Shown piece after piece: positions 32,856 to 44,263 of a DNA stretch of 64,000 nt. The notes under the pieces are model-generated. The model saw only the letters and a program-made list of their open reading frames with translations. It was not told the origin of the DNA and did no database searches. The number at the start of each line of letters is the position of its first letter. The stretch's first letter is position 1. The position numbers and the translations under genes are program-made. The stretch lies in the NCBI GenBank assembly GCA_016794465.1, contig JAEUKA010000114.1, positions 1-64,000 of the forward strand, in the 5' to 3' direction. The stretch is from Myxococcales bacterium. Lineage in GTDB: Bacteria > Myxococcota_A > Polyangia > Palsa-1104 > JAEUJZ01.

Positions 32856-34268
32856 TTAGGAGAAGTCGTGGCGGTGATCGGACTGATAGGAATCCGAGGT
32901 GTGAATCACCGCGACTGCTGCGTCTGAGTCGTCAATGACCTCGAAGTCATCATCCACTACTTCGTCGGACTTTTGCTTGGGACGCTGATACTTGTAGGTC
33001 GGATGCAGCGCCTTGAAGTGGGCCACCTCATCGATGTAGTTGGCCTTGATTCTGCCGTCGGTGATAAGGTCCCACCACAGGAAGTCATCGTCCAGGCGCG
33101 CGTGCTCGTAGGAATGAAACGAGATGATCGTAGTCTGCGCTTGCCGCTGCCGTTCGAGCAGAGACATACAGCGCGTATTTCGCTGCGCTAGCTTGTCGAG
33201 TGTCTCACGCGGGAAGCGCTGACCGTAGTACTTCGGTCGCTGATATTTGTTGATGTCGCGCTGCAGCCGCGCCAACGACTGCTCCATCGCCGGTCGGCTG
33301 TTGTCGAGGAGCTGGTTCCCAGTCTGCCGCAGATACTCTGTCTGTTTGCGCAGTCCGTAGTACCGCTTGGCCATCATCTCGATCTGCGGCTCACGCTGCA
33401 GCCGGTCGCCAATCGCCGCAAAGTCCAGATCCGACAGATACCGCTCCAGCTGAATTCGCGCGACCCGCAGGAACTGATCGGGCAGCTTGCCCAGGATGAC
33501 TGTCTGATCGTGGGTTCCGTCGCTGATGGCCTTCTGTTCGGCCACAAGGGAGTCGTGCTCGCGCTCGATGGCTTCGCCCGCTTGGACCTCTGCGCGCAGC
33601 TTGTCGAGCTTTTGATCGTAGACCGCGACTTCTTCCTTTGCATGCAGATACTCGCTGCGGACTTCGGCAAAGGTCTTCTGTCCTGCGAACTTGGCGACGA
33701 TCTCATCGCCGGCTTTCCAGTCGCTAAAGTAGCTGAGTCGCCAGAACGGGACCGCATAGCTGGGCAGTCCGTACTCGACATCCAGCAGTCGCTGTAGCCG
33801 GGGATGAGCACACCGCGCAAGCACGTCGGCACCCGGCTGGCGAAACTCTTCCAGCTCCGCAATCTCGCGCACCAGCGTTCCGGTTCGTGGCGCGCGCAGC
33901 AGCAAGCGATTCTCGAAGATCGGCGTTCGTTCGATCTCGGCCACGCGCGCTTGGATCTGCTGACTGCGGGCGGCGATCTGGCCTCTGAGCTTCTCCTCGG
34001 CCCGTGCCAGCTCTGCCGCTGGACTCCGCGTTGCCAGGGTCGTGTAGCCAGTGAGGTTGACCGCAAAATCAATCGCCTGTGGCGACAGGTCGGCCAAGAT
34101 CACCGCCGCCAGCTCGGAGAGTGCAGTCTCTGCGCGTGATACCAGCGATGACACTTCCCGACGATTTTCGGCCTGCTGCTGATTGAGGGTTTGCAGCGTC
34201 CCCTGCAGCTCTCGCTTGGTCTTTTCCGCTGCCATCAGATAGGCCTCGCGGCTGAGCATCTCGGCCAT
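32856..34268 (-). CDS. Long coiled-coil protein of unknown function
   Basis: A 470-residue protein, mostly helical with heptad-like stretches (residues about 1-130 and 190-350, for example AEEKLRGQIAARSQQIQARV). A conserved-looking centre reads LLRAPRTGTLVREIAELEEF and YGLPSYAVPFWRLSYFSDW. The C-terminus is strongly acidic and low complexity (EVVDDDFEVIDDSDAA). No membrane segment or enzyme motif is seen. It lies between a 115-residue protein and the glycosyltransferase, all closely spaced, so it may be a structural part of the same complex. Confidence 0.7.
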   Translation of the reverse strand: MAEMLSREAYLMAAEKTKRELQGTLQTLNQQQAENRREVSSLVSRAETALSELAAVILADLSPQAIDFAVNLTGYTTLATRSPAAELARAEEKLRGQIAARSQQIQARVAEIERTPIFENRLLLRAPRTGTLVREIAELEEFRQPGADVLARCAHPRLQRLLDVEYGLPSYAVPFWRLSYFSDWKAGDEIVAKFAGQKTFAEVRSEYLHAKEEVAVYDQKLDKLRAEVQAGEAIEREHDSLVAEQKAISDGTHDQTVILGKLPDQFLRVARIQLERYLSDLDFAAIGDRLQREPQIEMMAKRYYGLRKQTEYLRQTGNQLLDNSRPAMEQSLARLQRDINKYQRPKYYGQRFPRETLDKLAQRNTRCMSLLERQRQAQTTIISFHSYEHARLDDDFLWWDLITDGRIKANYIDEVAHFKALHPTYKYQRPKQKSDEVVDDDFEVIDDSDAAVAVIHTSDSYQSDHRHDFS

Positions 34269-34274
34269 GGCTCG

Positions 34275-34622
34275 CTACACCTTTTGTCCGTTGCGCCGAC
34301 GCAGCGCCACCTGCTCGAGGAATCGCTCGGCATGCAGCCGCAGCTCCTCCGCCGACTCGACCTCATACTCATCGACCAGCAGGATAAACAGCTCACCTTG
34401 GGCAATCCGCGCTTCGATCTGACCGATTATCTCGGCGCTGATCTCGGTGCGGTCGCCGGCCTCGGTGGTGATGAACTCGAAGCCCACCCGCGTCGCTGGA
34501 TCGAAGCCATCGATGTGAAAGCGGATGATGCCTTCGGAAAATGCGAAGTTGTCGTGGATGTCGTAGCCGGCGGCCTGAAACGATTCTTTCAGAACCGCGC
34601 AGCCTTGGGATTCGGTGAGCAT
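34275..34622 (-). CDS. Small alpha/beta protein of unknown function
   Basis: A 115-residue protein with alternating helix and strand: GCAVLKESFQAAGYDI, GIIRFHIDGFDPATRVGFEFIT, EISAEIIGQIEARIAQGELFILLVDEYEV, LRLHAERFLEQVALRR. The EFIT and FILLVDEYEV strands give it the look of a small nuclease-fold-like domain, but no catalytic set is complete. It is the first gene of the row leading to the coiled-coil protein (6 bp gap). Confidence 0.65.
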   Translation of the reverse strand: MLTESQGCAVLKESFQAAGYDIHDNFAFSEGIIRFHIDGFDPATRVGFEFITTEAGDRTEISAEIIGQIEARIAQGELFILLVDEYEVESAEELRLHAERFLEQVALRRRNGQKV

Positions 34623-34664
34623 TTGGCCGTCATGGTATCGCGAAGGCCAAAGGGGGAGGAAGCG

Positions 34665-35720
34665 CTAGTTTTCGGACTCGATGACCCAAGTCTCGCCGGA
34701 GCGCAGCAGCTTGCTGATGTCGCCTTTGCCGCGAGTCGCGACCATCTTTTCCTTTTGCGCGTGGACCAGAGCCTCGTACGTCGGGCGCGTCACGTTGCGC
34801 AGCACCCCGAGCGGCACCGGATACTCTGGCCACTCCATCCGCGACAGCATGAACGCGTAGGCCGGGTTTTCCACAGTCTCGTCATGGACTGCGATCTCGG
34901 AGAGCGGGACCTTGCCTTCGCCCTCACCGACCTCGACGACCTCGGGAGAGAAGCTCTTGGTGATGCGGATGCCCTTGTCTTTGTTCTTCCCAAACAGCAG
35001 CGGCTTGCCATGCTCCAGGTAGAGAATCCGATCGGCCTTGGTGCTCTTGTCGGTGATGTGGATGAACGCGTCGTCGTTGAACACCGGGCAGTTTTGGTAG
35101 ACCTCCAAGAGCGCCGTGCCTTGATGCTCACCGACGCGCTTTAGCATCTGCTGCATGTGGGCCAGCTCGGTATCAATCGAGCGCGCGATGAACGTACCCT
35201 CGGCGCCAATCACCACCGACAGCGTGCTGAACGGATGGTCGGCCAGGCCGCTCGGCGTCGACTTGGTCTTCTTGCCCAGCTCGGAAGTCGGCGAGGGCTG
35301 ACCCTTGGTGAGTCCGTAGATCCGGTTGTTAAACAGGATGATCTTCAGTCCAATGTTGCGGCGCAGCGCGTGGATGAGGTGATTGCCGCCGATCGCCAGC
35401 GCATCGCCATCACCCGTCGCCACCCACACCGTCAGGTCCGGACGCGACAGCCGAATCCCGGTCGCAATCGTCGGCGCCCGACCGTGGATGGTGTGAAAGC
35501 CATAGGTGTTCATGTAGTACGGAAAGCGACTCGAGCAGCCGATTCCCGAGACAAACACGAACTTTTCGCGCGGGATGCCGAACTCCGGCATCACTTTTTG
35601 CACCTGGGCGAGGATCGCGTAGTCGCCGCAGCCCGGACACCAGCGCGGCTCTTGGTTCGAGACAAAGTCCTTCCGGCTGAGCGCCGGCTTGACGAGAGGA
35701 GCGTTTTCGGTCGTGGACAT
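34665..35720 (-). CDS. korB: 2-oxoacid:ferredoxin oxidoreductase, beta subunit
   Basis: A 351-residue thiamine-diphosphate-binding subunit. WCPGCGDYAILAQVQK, SGIGCSSRFPYYMNTYGFHTIHGR in parts, then VATGDGDALAIGGNH and NNRIYGLTKGQPSPTS form the ThDP/Mg site (GDG...NN..YGLTKGQ). It is typical of 2-oxoglutarate:ferredoxin oxidoreductase (KorB). The enzyme oxidatively decarboxylates 2-oxoglutarate to succinyl-CoA with ferredoxin as acceptor. It follows korA with 18 bp between, forming the usual two-gene operon. The substrate assignment relies on the gene pair layout. Confidence 0.93.
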   Translation of the reverse strand: MSTTENAPLVKPALSRKDFVSNQEPRWCPGCGDYAILAQVQKVMPEFGIPREKFVFVSGIGCSSRFPYYMNTYGFHTIHGRAPTIATGIRLSRPDLTVWVATGDGDALAIGGNHLIHALRRNIGLKIILFNNRIYGLTKGQPSPTSELGKKTKSTPSGLADHPFSTLSVVIGAEGTFIARSIDTELAHMQQMLKRVGEHQGTALLEVYQNCPVFNDDAFIHITDKSTKADRILYLEHGKPLLFGKNKDKGIRITKSFSPEVVEVGEGEGKVPLSEIAVHDETVENPAYAFMLSRMEWPEYPVPLGVLRNVTRPTYEALVHAQKEKMVATRGKGDISKLLRSGETWVIESEN

Positions 35721-35738
35721 GGGGTACCTCTTCAGTCC

Positions 35739-37634
35739 TTACTTGCTGCCGCGAGGAGCGCGCTCGGCAATCGCCTGGCACAGCTCCGACACCTTGAACG
35801 GCTTGCCCTGAATCTTGTTCAGGCCCTCGGCATCGACGAGGAACTCGGCACGCAGGATGCGCACCAGCTGACCATTGTTCATCTCCGGCACGAGGATGCG
35901 CCTAAAGCCCTTCAGGTACGGCCCCAGGCGCGGATTGAGCGGATTGAGCCAGCGCAGATGCACACTCGACACCTTGTGGCCCTCGCGCTGCATCGTCTGC
36001 ACCGCCTGAGTAATCGCGCCATACGTCGATCCCCAGCCCACCACCAGCAGATCTCCCTCGGGAGGCCCGCAGGCAATCAGCTCGCCGGCCTCGCGCGCAA
36101 CCCCCGCCACCTTCGCGGCCCGCGTCTTTACCATCTGGTGGTGATTGTCCGGGTCATACGAGATGTTGCCGGTCAGGTTGTGCTTCTCGATGCCGCCGAT
36201 GCGATGCTCCAGTCCCGCCGTACCCGGGCGCACCCACGCTCGAGCCAGCGACTCGGGATCGCGGTCATAGACCTGGAAGCCCGCCGGATCGGTGCGAAAG
36301 CTGGTCGGGAACTTCGGCAGACTCGACACATCCGGCACCTTCCACGGCTCCGAGCCATTGGCCAGATAGCCGTCAGTCAGCACAAACACCGGCGTCATGT
36401 ACTTGATCGCGACCCGCACCGCTTCCAGCACCGTGAAGAAGCAGTCGCTCGGCGTCATCGCGGCCAGCACCGGCACCGGGCACTCACCGTGGCGTCCATA
36501 CAGCGCCTGGAACAGGTCCGCTTGCTCGGTCTTGGTCGGCAGTCCGGTCGACGGTCCACCGCGCTGCACGTTGATGATCAGCAGCGGCAGCTCCAGCATC
36601 ACCGCCAGACCGATCGCCTCTTGCTTGAGCGAGATCCCCGGTCCACTCGTCGCCGTCACCCCCAGCGAGCCCGAGTACGACGCCCCAATCGCCGAGCCCA
36701 CGCCCGCGATCTCATCTTCCGCCTGGAACGTCGTCACCCCGTAGTGCAGATACGTCGACAGCTCGTGGAGGATGTCCGACGCTGGCGTAATCGGATAGCC
36801 ACCGAAGAACACCGGCAGCTCGGCCAGCTGACCCGCGCAGACAATTCCCATCGCCGTCGCAGAGTTCCCGGTCACGTTGCGGTACAGCCCCGGCTCGATC
36901 TTGGCCGGACGAACGTGGAAGGTCTGACCAAACAGCTCGGTGTTTTCGCCGTAGCTGTAGCCGGCCTTGAAAGCGCGGATGTTGGCGTCGGCCAGCTCGG
37001 GCTTTTTGCCAAACTTTTCTTGGATTGATCGCAGCTCGCGCTCGGTTTCGCGCTGGTACATCCAGAACATCAGGCCCAGGGCCCAGAAGTTCTTGCAGCG
37101 ACCGGCGTCCTTGGTGCCGAGGCTGCTGCCCTCCAGCGCCAGGCCGACCAGCTTGCTGATGTCGATCTTCACCAAGCGGTACTTTTCCAGGCTGCCGTCC
37201 TCGAGCGGATTGCTCGGATAACCGGCCAGCTCCAGGTTTTTGACGGTGAACGCCCCGGTGTTGACGATGAGGATGCCGCCGCTGATAAGGTCCGGCAGGT
37301 TCATCTTGAGCGCCGCCGGGTTCATCGCCACCAGCACGTCGGGTTGATCGCCGGGGGTGTAGACCTCCTGCGAGCCGAAGTTGATCTGGTAGCCCGAGAC
37401 GCCCGCGAGCGTTCCAGCGGGGGCACGAATCTCTGCCGGATAGTCGGGCAGCGTCGCCAGGTCATTCAACGCCAGCGCACTGGCGCGCGTAAACTCGGTC
37501 CCGGTCAGCTGCATGCCGTCGCCGGAATCACCGCAGAAGCGAATTACCACCGACTCCACCACGGTCATCGGCGGTGGGCTGGGCGGCCTTACATCGGTGG
37601 CAGCGCCACTCTCGGTCTGTTCTTCAACTGACAT
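35739..37634 (-). CDS. korA: 2-oxoacid:ferredoxin oxidoreductase, fused gamma-alpha subunit
   Basis: A 631-residue protein. Residues about 30-215 are the gamma domain (VVIRFCGDSGDGMQLTGTEFTRA). Residues about 250-631 are the alpha domain (GYPITPASDILHELST, FQAEDEIAGVGSAIGASYSG, TATSGPGISLKQEAIGLA, QRGGPSTGLPTKTEQADL). This gamma-alpha fusion with a separate beta is the common two-subunit Kor arrangement. The start at 37634 gives an N-terminal Ser/Pro/Glu extension of about 25 residues. Confidence 0.94.
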   Translation of the reverse strand: MSVEEQTESGAATDVRPPSPPPMTVVESVVIRFCGDSGDGMQLTGTEFTRASALALNDLATLPDYPAEIRAPAGTLAGVSGYQINFGSQEVYTPGDQPDVLVAMNPAALKMNLPDLISGGILIVNTGAFTVKNLELAGYPSNPLEDGSLEKYRLVKIDISKLVGLALEGSSLGTKDAGRCKNFWALGLMFWMYQRETERELRSIQEKFGKKPELADANIRAFKAGYSYGENTELFGQTFHVRPAKIEPGLYRNVTGNSATAMGIVCAGQLAELPVFFGGYPITPASDILHELSTYLHYGVTTFQAEDEIAGVGSAIGASYSGSLGVTATSGPGISLKQEAIGLAVMLELPLLIINVQRGGPSTGLPTKTEQADLFQALYGRHGECPVPVLAAMTPSDCFFTVLEAVRVAIKYMTPVFVLTDGYLANGSEPWKVPDVSSLPKFPTSFRTDPAGFQVYDRDPESLARAWVRPGTAGLEHRIGGIEKHNLTGNISYDPDNHHQMVKTRAAKVAGVAREAGELIACGPPEGDLLVVGWGSTYGAITQAVQTMQREGHKVSSVHLRWLNPLNPRLGPYLKGFRRILVPEMNNGQLVRILRAEFLVDAEGLNKIQGKPFKVSELCQAIAERAPRGSK

Positions 37635-37753
37635 CGGGTACCTACCTCACTCCTAGGTCACGCCCGCTAAGACCCCGTGTCGAAAGCATGGGCGTAAAAA
37701 ATAGGTAAGACGGGCGCGGAATTTTCACAAGCTGGTTCGTGCACCCATTCAAA

Positions 37754-39241
37754 TCAACGGGGTAGCACGCGTGCTAGCAGAACCGACAGCACGATGGCAA
37801 GCGCAAGCACCATCCACCATAGCCAGTCTGCCGATCGCTTCGCCACTGGCTCGGGGGTGGCAGGCTTGGGCTTCGGGGTCGGCGTCTTGAGGCTACGCAG
37901 CAGCACCCCAGGCGAGGAGTTGTAGTCGGTCTTGACGATCTCCATCGGCTCCCAGATCGGGTTGCTCTGGGCCGCGCTCTTCACCTGTCCGCTCGGCGTG
38001 CGAATCATCGTCGCCGCATCCGCCAGGCGCTGGGCTGCCGCCGCATCCGATCCCGAGGGTGACACCGGAGCCGGAGCCGGTGGCTCAGTCGGCGGTGGAG
38101 CGATCGCTTCGGCCACCAGCGCTTGCAGTCGTCCCGGCTTGCCCGCAAGGTCCGGCGACAACACCGGGCCACTGGCAGCCGTCGGAGCAGTAACCGTCGG
38201 GGCCAGCGCGTTGGGCTGACTGACCTCGCGGCTTCCGGCAGGTGCAGCGAGCGCGGCATCGGCTGGACTTCGTGCCGACTCAAGCGGCATCCGACCCGAC
38301 TCGGCAAAGACGCGACCCGACTCGGCAAAGACGCGACCCGACTCTCCGAAGTAGCCCGGCTCTTGCACCTTGCCATCGACGGTGATCGCTTCCCCGCTCA
38401 TCCACAACAGGCGCCGCAACAGGTCCGCCACCTGGGCCATCGTCGGACGCTCGGTCGGCTCTTTGGCCAGCATCTTCCAGCCCATCTCGATCAGCGGCGG
38501 CGGCAGGTTCGGCACCAAGTCCGACAGGCGCGGCGGCGGCTGCAGCATGTGCATCGCCAGGTAGTCGCCCGGCTCGACCGCCACAAACGGCGCCCGGCCC
38601 GACAGCATCTCGAACAAGATCACCCCCAGCGCATAGACATCGACCGGCGCCCCGATCCCTTTGCTGCCTCGGCACTGCTCCGGCGACATATACGCCGGGG
38701 TCCCCATGATGTAGTTGAGCTGGGTTCGCACCGCGCCGCGATACTCGTCGGCCATCTTGGCGATGCCAAAGTCGAGCAGCTTGATCCGCTCGCCCCCCGG
38801 CGCCTCGCTGTCTGGGACGACGAAGATGTTGTCTGGCTTGAGATCGCGGTGAACGATCTGCTTGTCGTGTGCCGCTGCCAGCGCCGAGGCGATCTGCCGA
38901 CCAATCCGCAGCGCTTCCGGCAGGGGGATCTTTTTGTGCCGGTCGATGCGCTTCCACAGCGACTCGCCGTCCAGGTACTCCATCGCCAGGTAAGCAATCC
39001 CGCCTTCCTCGGCGCCGTAGTCGAAGACCCGAACGATCCCAGGATGGGCGATGAGGTTGGCGGCGCGCGCCTCGTTAAAGAAGCGGCCAGCAAGCTCGGG
39101 GTTGGCGGCGTACTCGGGGCGCAGCACTTTGATCGCGGCGCGGGCGGCAATGTCTTCGCGGACAGCCTCGTAGACCACACCCATGCCGCCTTCGCCAAGC
39201 TGACGGACCAGCCGATATTTTCCGATGCGCGAGCCAACCAT
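37754..39241 (-). CDS. Ser/Thr protein kinase with C-terminal membrane anchor
   Basis: A 495-residue Hanks-type kinase. GEGGMGVVYEA (P-loop), AIKVL (Lys), IVHRDLKPDN (catalytic loop), KLLDFGIAKM (DFG) and GTPAYMSPEQ (APE) are all present, so it should be active. The juxtamembrane region (about 275-470) is Pro/Ala-rich with a seven-residue repeat (SGRVFAE) near 300. WLWWMVLALAIVLSVLLARVL at the very end is a membrane helix, with the kinase in the cytoplasm. Such kinases are abundant in myxobacteria. Target unknown; no adjacent phosphatase. It ends 119 bp from korA. Confidence 0.94.
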   Translation of the reverse strand: MVGSRIGKYRLVRQLGEGGMGVVYEAVREDIAARAAIKVLRPEYAANPELAGRFFNEARAANLIAHPGIVRVFDYGAEEGGIAYLAMEYLDGESLWKRIDRHKKIPLPEALRIGRQIASALAAAHDKQIVHRDLKPDNIFVVPDSEAPGGERIKLLDFGIAKMADEYRGAVRTQLNYIMGTPAYMSPEQCRGSKGIGAPVDVYALGVILFEMLSGRAPFVAVEPGDYLAMHMLQPPPRLSDLVPNLPPPLIEMGWKMLAKEPTERPTMAQVADLLRRLLWMSGEAITVDGKVQEPGYFGESGRVFAESGRVFAESGRMPLESARSPADAALAAPAGSREVSQPNALAPTVTAPTAASGPVLSPDLAGKPGRLQALVAEAIAPPPTEPPAPAPVSPSGSDAAAAQRLADAATMIRTPSGQVKSAAQSNPIWEPMEIVKTDYNSSPGVLLRSLKTPTPKPKPATPEPVAKRSADWLWWMVLALAIVLSVLLARVLPR

Positions 39242-39431
39242 GTTCGTAGTGGCCCGACGGCAGGAGCGTCAGCGCCAGCACATCAAAGCCAAAAATTGCT
39301 TGTCGATAATACTCTAAGCCGTTCGGCCCGCGATCGGCAGATCCAGTGCGCTGGCAAAAAGGTCCGACCACTGACTCTCTGCGGCGAGGCGCCAGCTGCG
39401 ATAGGAGTGCGGCGCGGACAGAGGGCCACAG

Positions 39432-40484
39432 TTACAGCTTCATCTTCTCTACATCCCGCGCGAGCGCACTCGGTGCCAGATGGGAATAGACCAGACTCAT
39501 CGCCAGCGACGAGTGCCCGAGCATGTCTTTCAGCGCCAGGATGCTGCCACCCTGTTCGATGAAGATCGACGCGAAGGTGTGTCTGAGTCCGTGCCAACCT
39601 CGCGCCAGCGGCTTGCATCCTGCGGTCTGTAGGAGTCGCGCCAGTCCGGTCCGGCAGTTGGTTCCGATGGGAACGACCTTCGCAGTCTTCGGACAGACTG
39701 CGCGCCAGTGTTCCAAGTCCTCTAGGAGTGCCGTAGGAATCGGCAGCGTGCGCGCTTTCCCATTCTTTGGGAGTGCCTCAAACGATCGCGCCACCGTCAG
39801 CCGTCGTCCCTTCAGATCCACATCCTCCCAGCGGAGTCCGAAGATCTCGCCGCGCCGCAGTCCCAAGCGCAGCGCGAGCGTGATGCCGATGAAAAGGGAG
39901 TGTGTGCGCGGACTCTTGGGAGCCTGCCGCTTCGCCTCCGCAAGCAGCGCGCTCGCTTCCTCGGTAGTCAGGCGTTCGTGGGAATACTCCAGGCGCGGGC
40001 GCACAATCTTGTACATTGGCGACTGCGCGATCAGATCCTGCTGCACTGCCCACGTCAGCGCCGCGCCCAGGGGTCGCATTGCCGAGCGCACCGTGTTTGG
40101 TTTGTAGCGCAGGCTCAGCTTGTCGCGTGCGTTTTCAATGTCACGCCGCCGCAGCTTGTCAATGCGCAGGGTCCCAATCAGCGGCAAGATGCGGTTCAGC
40201 CCCGACGATGCCGAGCGACGATACTCCTTTTCACTTTTGGCGCGCGGATGCGCCACGTTCAGGAATCGACTGCACAGCTCCGCGACCGTGATCTTGCTCT
40301 GCGGTTCCGGAACGCCACTTTCACCGCGCGCGATCTGCGCCTCGATCTGAAGCAACATGCGCCTCGCTTCGTTGTGCGTCGGCTGCTTGCTCGCTTTGAT
40401 TCGCCGCTTGCCGTCTGCATCGTAGTAGCGGATGTACCAGCCGATGAACTTCCCATTGTTCTGCCGCTTGATTACTTCGCCCAT
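39432..40484 (-). CDS. Tyrosine recombinase, apparently without cargo
   Basis: A 350-residue integrase. Catalytic residues are in ALRLGLRRGEIFGLRWEDV (Arg), HGLRHTFAS (His-x-x-Arg), LGHSSLAMS (His) and VYSHLAPSA (nucleophile Tyr). N-terminal residues 1-65 (NNGKFIGWYIRYYDADGKRRI) are the arm-type domain. The ATG at 40484 fits this domain; an upstream start would add 28 Pro-rich residues. It stands between a kinase and a DUF2505 gene with no phage or plasmid genes beside it. It could be a left-over of an excised element or a stand-alone inverter. Confidence 0.92.
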   Translation of the reverse strand: MGEVIKRQNNGKFIGWYIRYYDADGKRRIKASKQPTHNEARRMLLQIEAQIARGESGVPEPQSKITVAELCSRFLNVAHPRAKSEKEYRRSASSGLNRILPLIGTLRIDKLRRRDIENARDKLSLRYKPNTVRSAMRPLGAALTWAVQQDLIAQSPMYKIVRPRLEYSHERLTTEEASALLAEAKRQAPKSPRTHSLFIGITLALRLGLRRGEIFGLRWEDVDLKGRRLTVARSFEALPKNGKARTLPIPTALLEDLEHWRAVCPKTAKVVPIGTNCRTGLARLLQTAGCKPLARGWHGLRHTFASIFIEQGGSILALKDMLGHSSLAMSLVYSHLAPSALARDVEKMKL

Positions 40485-40777
40485 CGCGCGCCGCTCCTTG
40501 GGATGATCCCACCGTGATCCCGTAGGCCCAGGTGGGTCCTCCTCTAGGGTGAGGGACACGGCAGCCAAGCCAGGATCTCCCAGCGTCGGAGCTTAGCATA
40601 ATTGTTAAGTTTTTTGGTAATTTTGAATACATCTGCAAGATCTACGAAGGCTGCTGGAACAGGGACGGGATAGGTTACGTTTGCAGGGGTTTTGATCCTG
40701 GTTTTGATCCCGCGTTACGAAGGCGTGGGTATTCCTGCTCTGCCGCCTGGACTTGGCTTGCAGAGACTCGGACCTTC
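40485..40777. other. AT-rich intergenic stretch upstream of the orphan recombinase
   Basis: No gene is seen. Around 40600-40635 the sequence is AT-rich (AATTGTTAAGTTTTTTGG), and TTTTGATCC occurs twice about 12 bp apart near 40690-40712. TACGAAGGC occurs near 40645 and 40716. These could form the recombinase promoter or its attachment site, but no second copy was found on the other side. Confidence 0.3.
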
Positions 40778-41278
40778 TTACTTCTTGCTCGCGAGGAAGC
40801 GGTTCATGAAGACGGCGCTCTGGTCCCAGCCGGCGCGCAGCTGCTTCTCGGTCGAGCTTTCGATCAGGCCGCCGATGCCAAAGATCTTCGCTTCCATCTC
40901 TAGCTGGGCGATGCGGCGGACCTTGCTGTCGCCGATCGGCTCGATCCGCATCGTGCCTTCCTGGCGCAGCTTGTCGGCCATCGTGCTCGGCGTCATCTTG
41001 AACCGCCACACCCCCGTCGCCTTGGTGAACGTGCCGTCTTCGGTGAAGCGAAAGTTCGAGCCGAGCAGCTTGGCGACCGGACCCGGCATGTCCATCTTCG
41101 GCTGACCGGCGACCTTGCGGGTGATGGTCGTCTCGGTTTCCTTCTGCTCGAGGATCGAGAACTCGGGGAAGTGAAGCTCACGCAGGAACAGCTGCTCGTT
41201 GTAGTCCTTGTCGAAGAAGGTCTTCCAGAATGTCTCGGCGTTGCAGTTGATCTCGTGCGTCACGGTGAACTTGCCCAT
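40778..41278 (-). CDS. DUF2505 (SRPBCC-like) protein
   Basis: A 166-residue protein: MGKFTVTHEINCNAETFWKTF, DYNEQLFLRELHFPEFSILEQ, and the end STEKQLRAGWDQSAVFMNRFL. The opening strand, 'FW.tFFD..Y...l', and the long closing helix are those of DUF2505 and the START/SRPBCC fold, which binds hydrophobic ligands in a deep cavity. No signal peptide is seen. Ligand unknown. It has its own 104-bp upstream gap to acnA, so it may be the second gene of an acnA transcript. Confidence 0.85.
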   Translation of the reverse strand: MGKFTVTHEINCNAETFWKTFFDKDYNEQLFLRELHFPEFSILEQKETETTITRKVAGQPKMDMPGPVAKLLGSNFRFTEDGTFTKATGVWRFKMTPSTMADKLRQEGTMRIEPIGDSKVRRIAQLEMEAKIFGIGGLIESSTEKQLRAGWDQSAVFMNRFLASKK

Positions 41279-41382
41279 GGTGTCTCCCTTGCGGTTCGCA
41301 GTTGCGGCGTACGTACCCTGCCATGCTACGCCGAAACGCCCCGGCCCTACGCCTTGGCGGATTTGATGAGGGGGCGGCGGGG

Positions 41383-44112
<2,730 letters not shown>

Positions 44113-44159
44113 GGCCCGCATGCTACCAAGCCCACCCGGCCAACGTCTACGCCAGGAGG

Positions 44160-44245
44160 AGCGGTGCTGGGGCCGTGTGACGCGGTGTTTGGGGGTGTAG
44201 CGGGCCGTGCCAGGGGGGCGTGGCGCAGTGCCGGGACCGCCGCAG
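44160..44245. repeat. Degenerate copies of the 21-22 bp GC-rich repeat
   Basis: Short runs like GTGACGCGGTGTTTGGGGG, and GGCGCAGTGCCGGGACCGCC nearby, match the repeat units at 45165-45458 with several changes. They sit between acnA and the nucleotidyltransferase gene, so the gene pair is bracketed by the same repeat family. Confidence 0.6.
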
Positions 44246-44263
44246 GGGTGTGCAGCCGGCCTG

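Noticed and set aside
35157..37028. 623-codon frame opposite korA and korB
   Set aside because: Antisense to two well-supported genes and made mostly of Arg/His/Gln, as expected of a shadow.
38123..39562. 479-codon frame opposite the membrane-anchored kinase
   Set aside because: Shadow of a clear kinase gene; no motif of its own.
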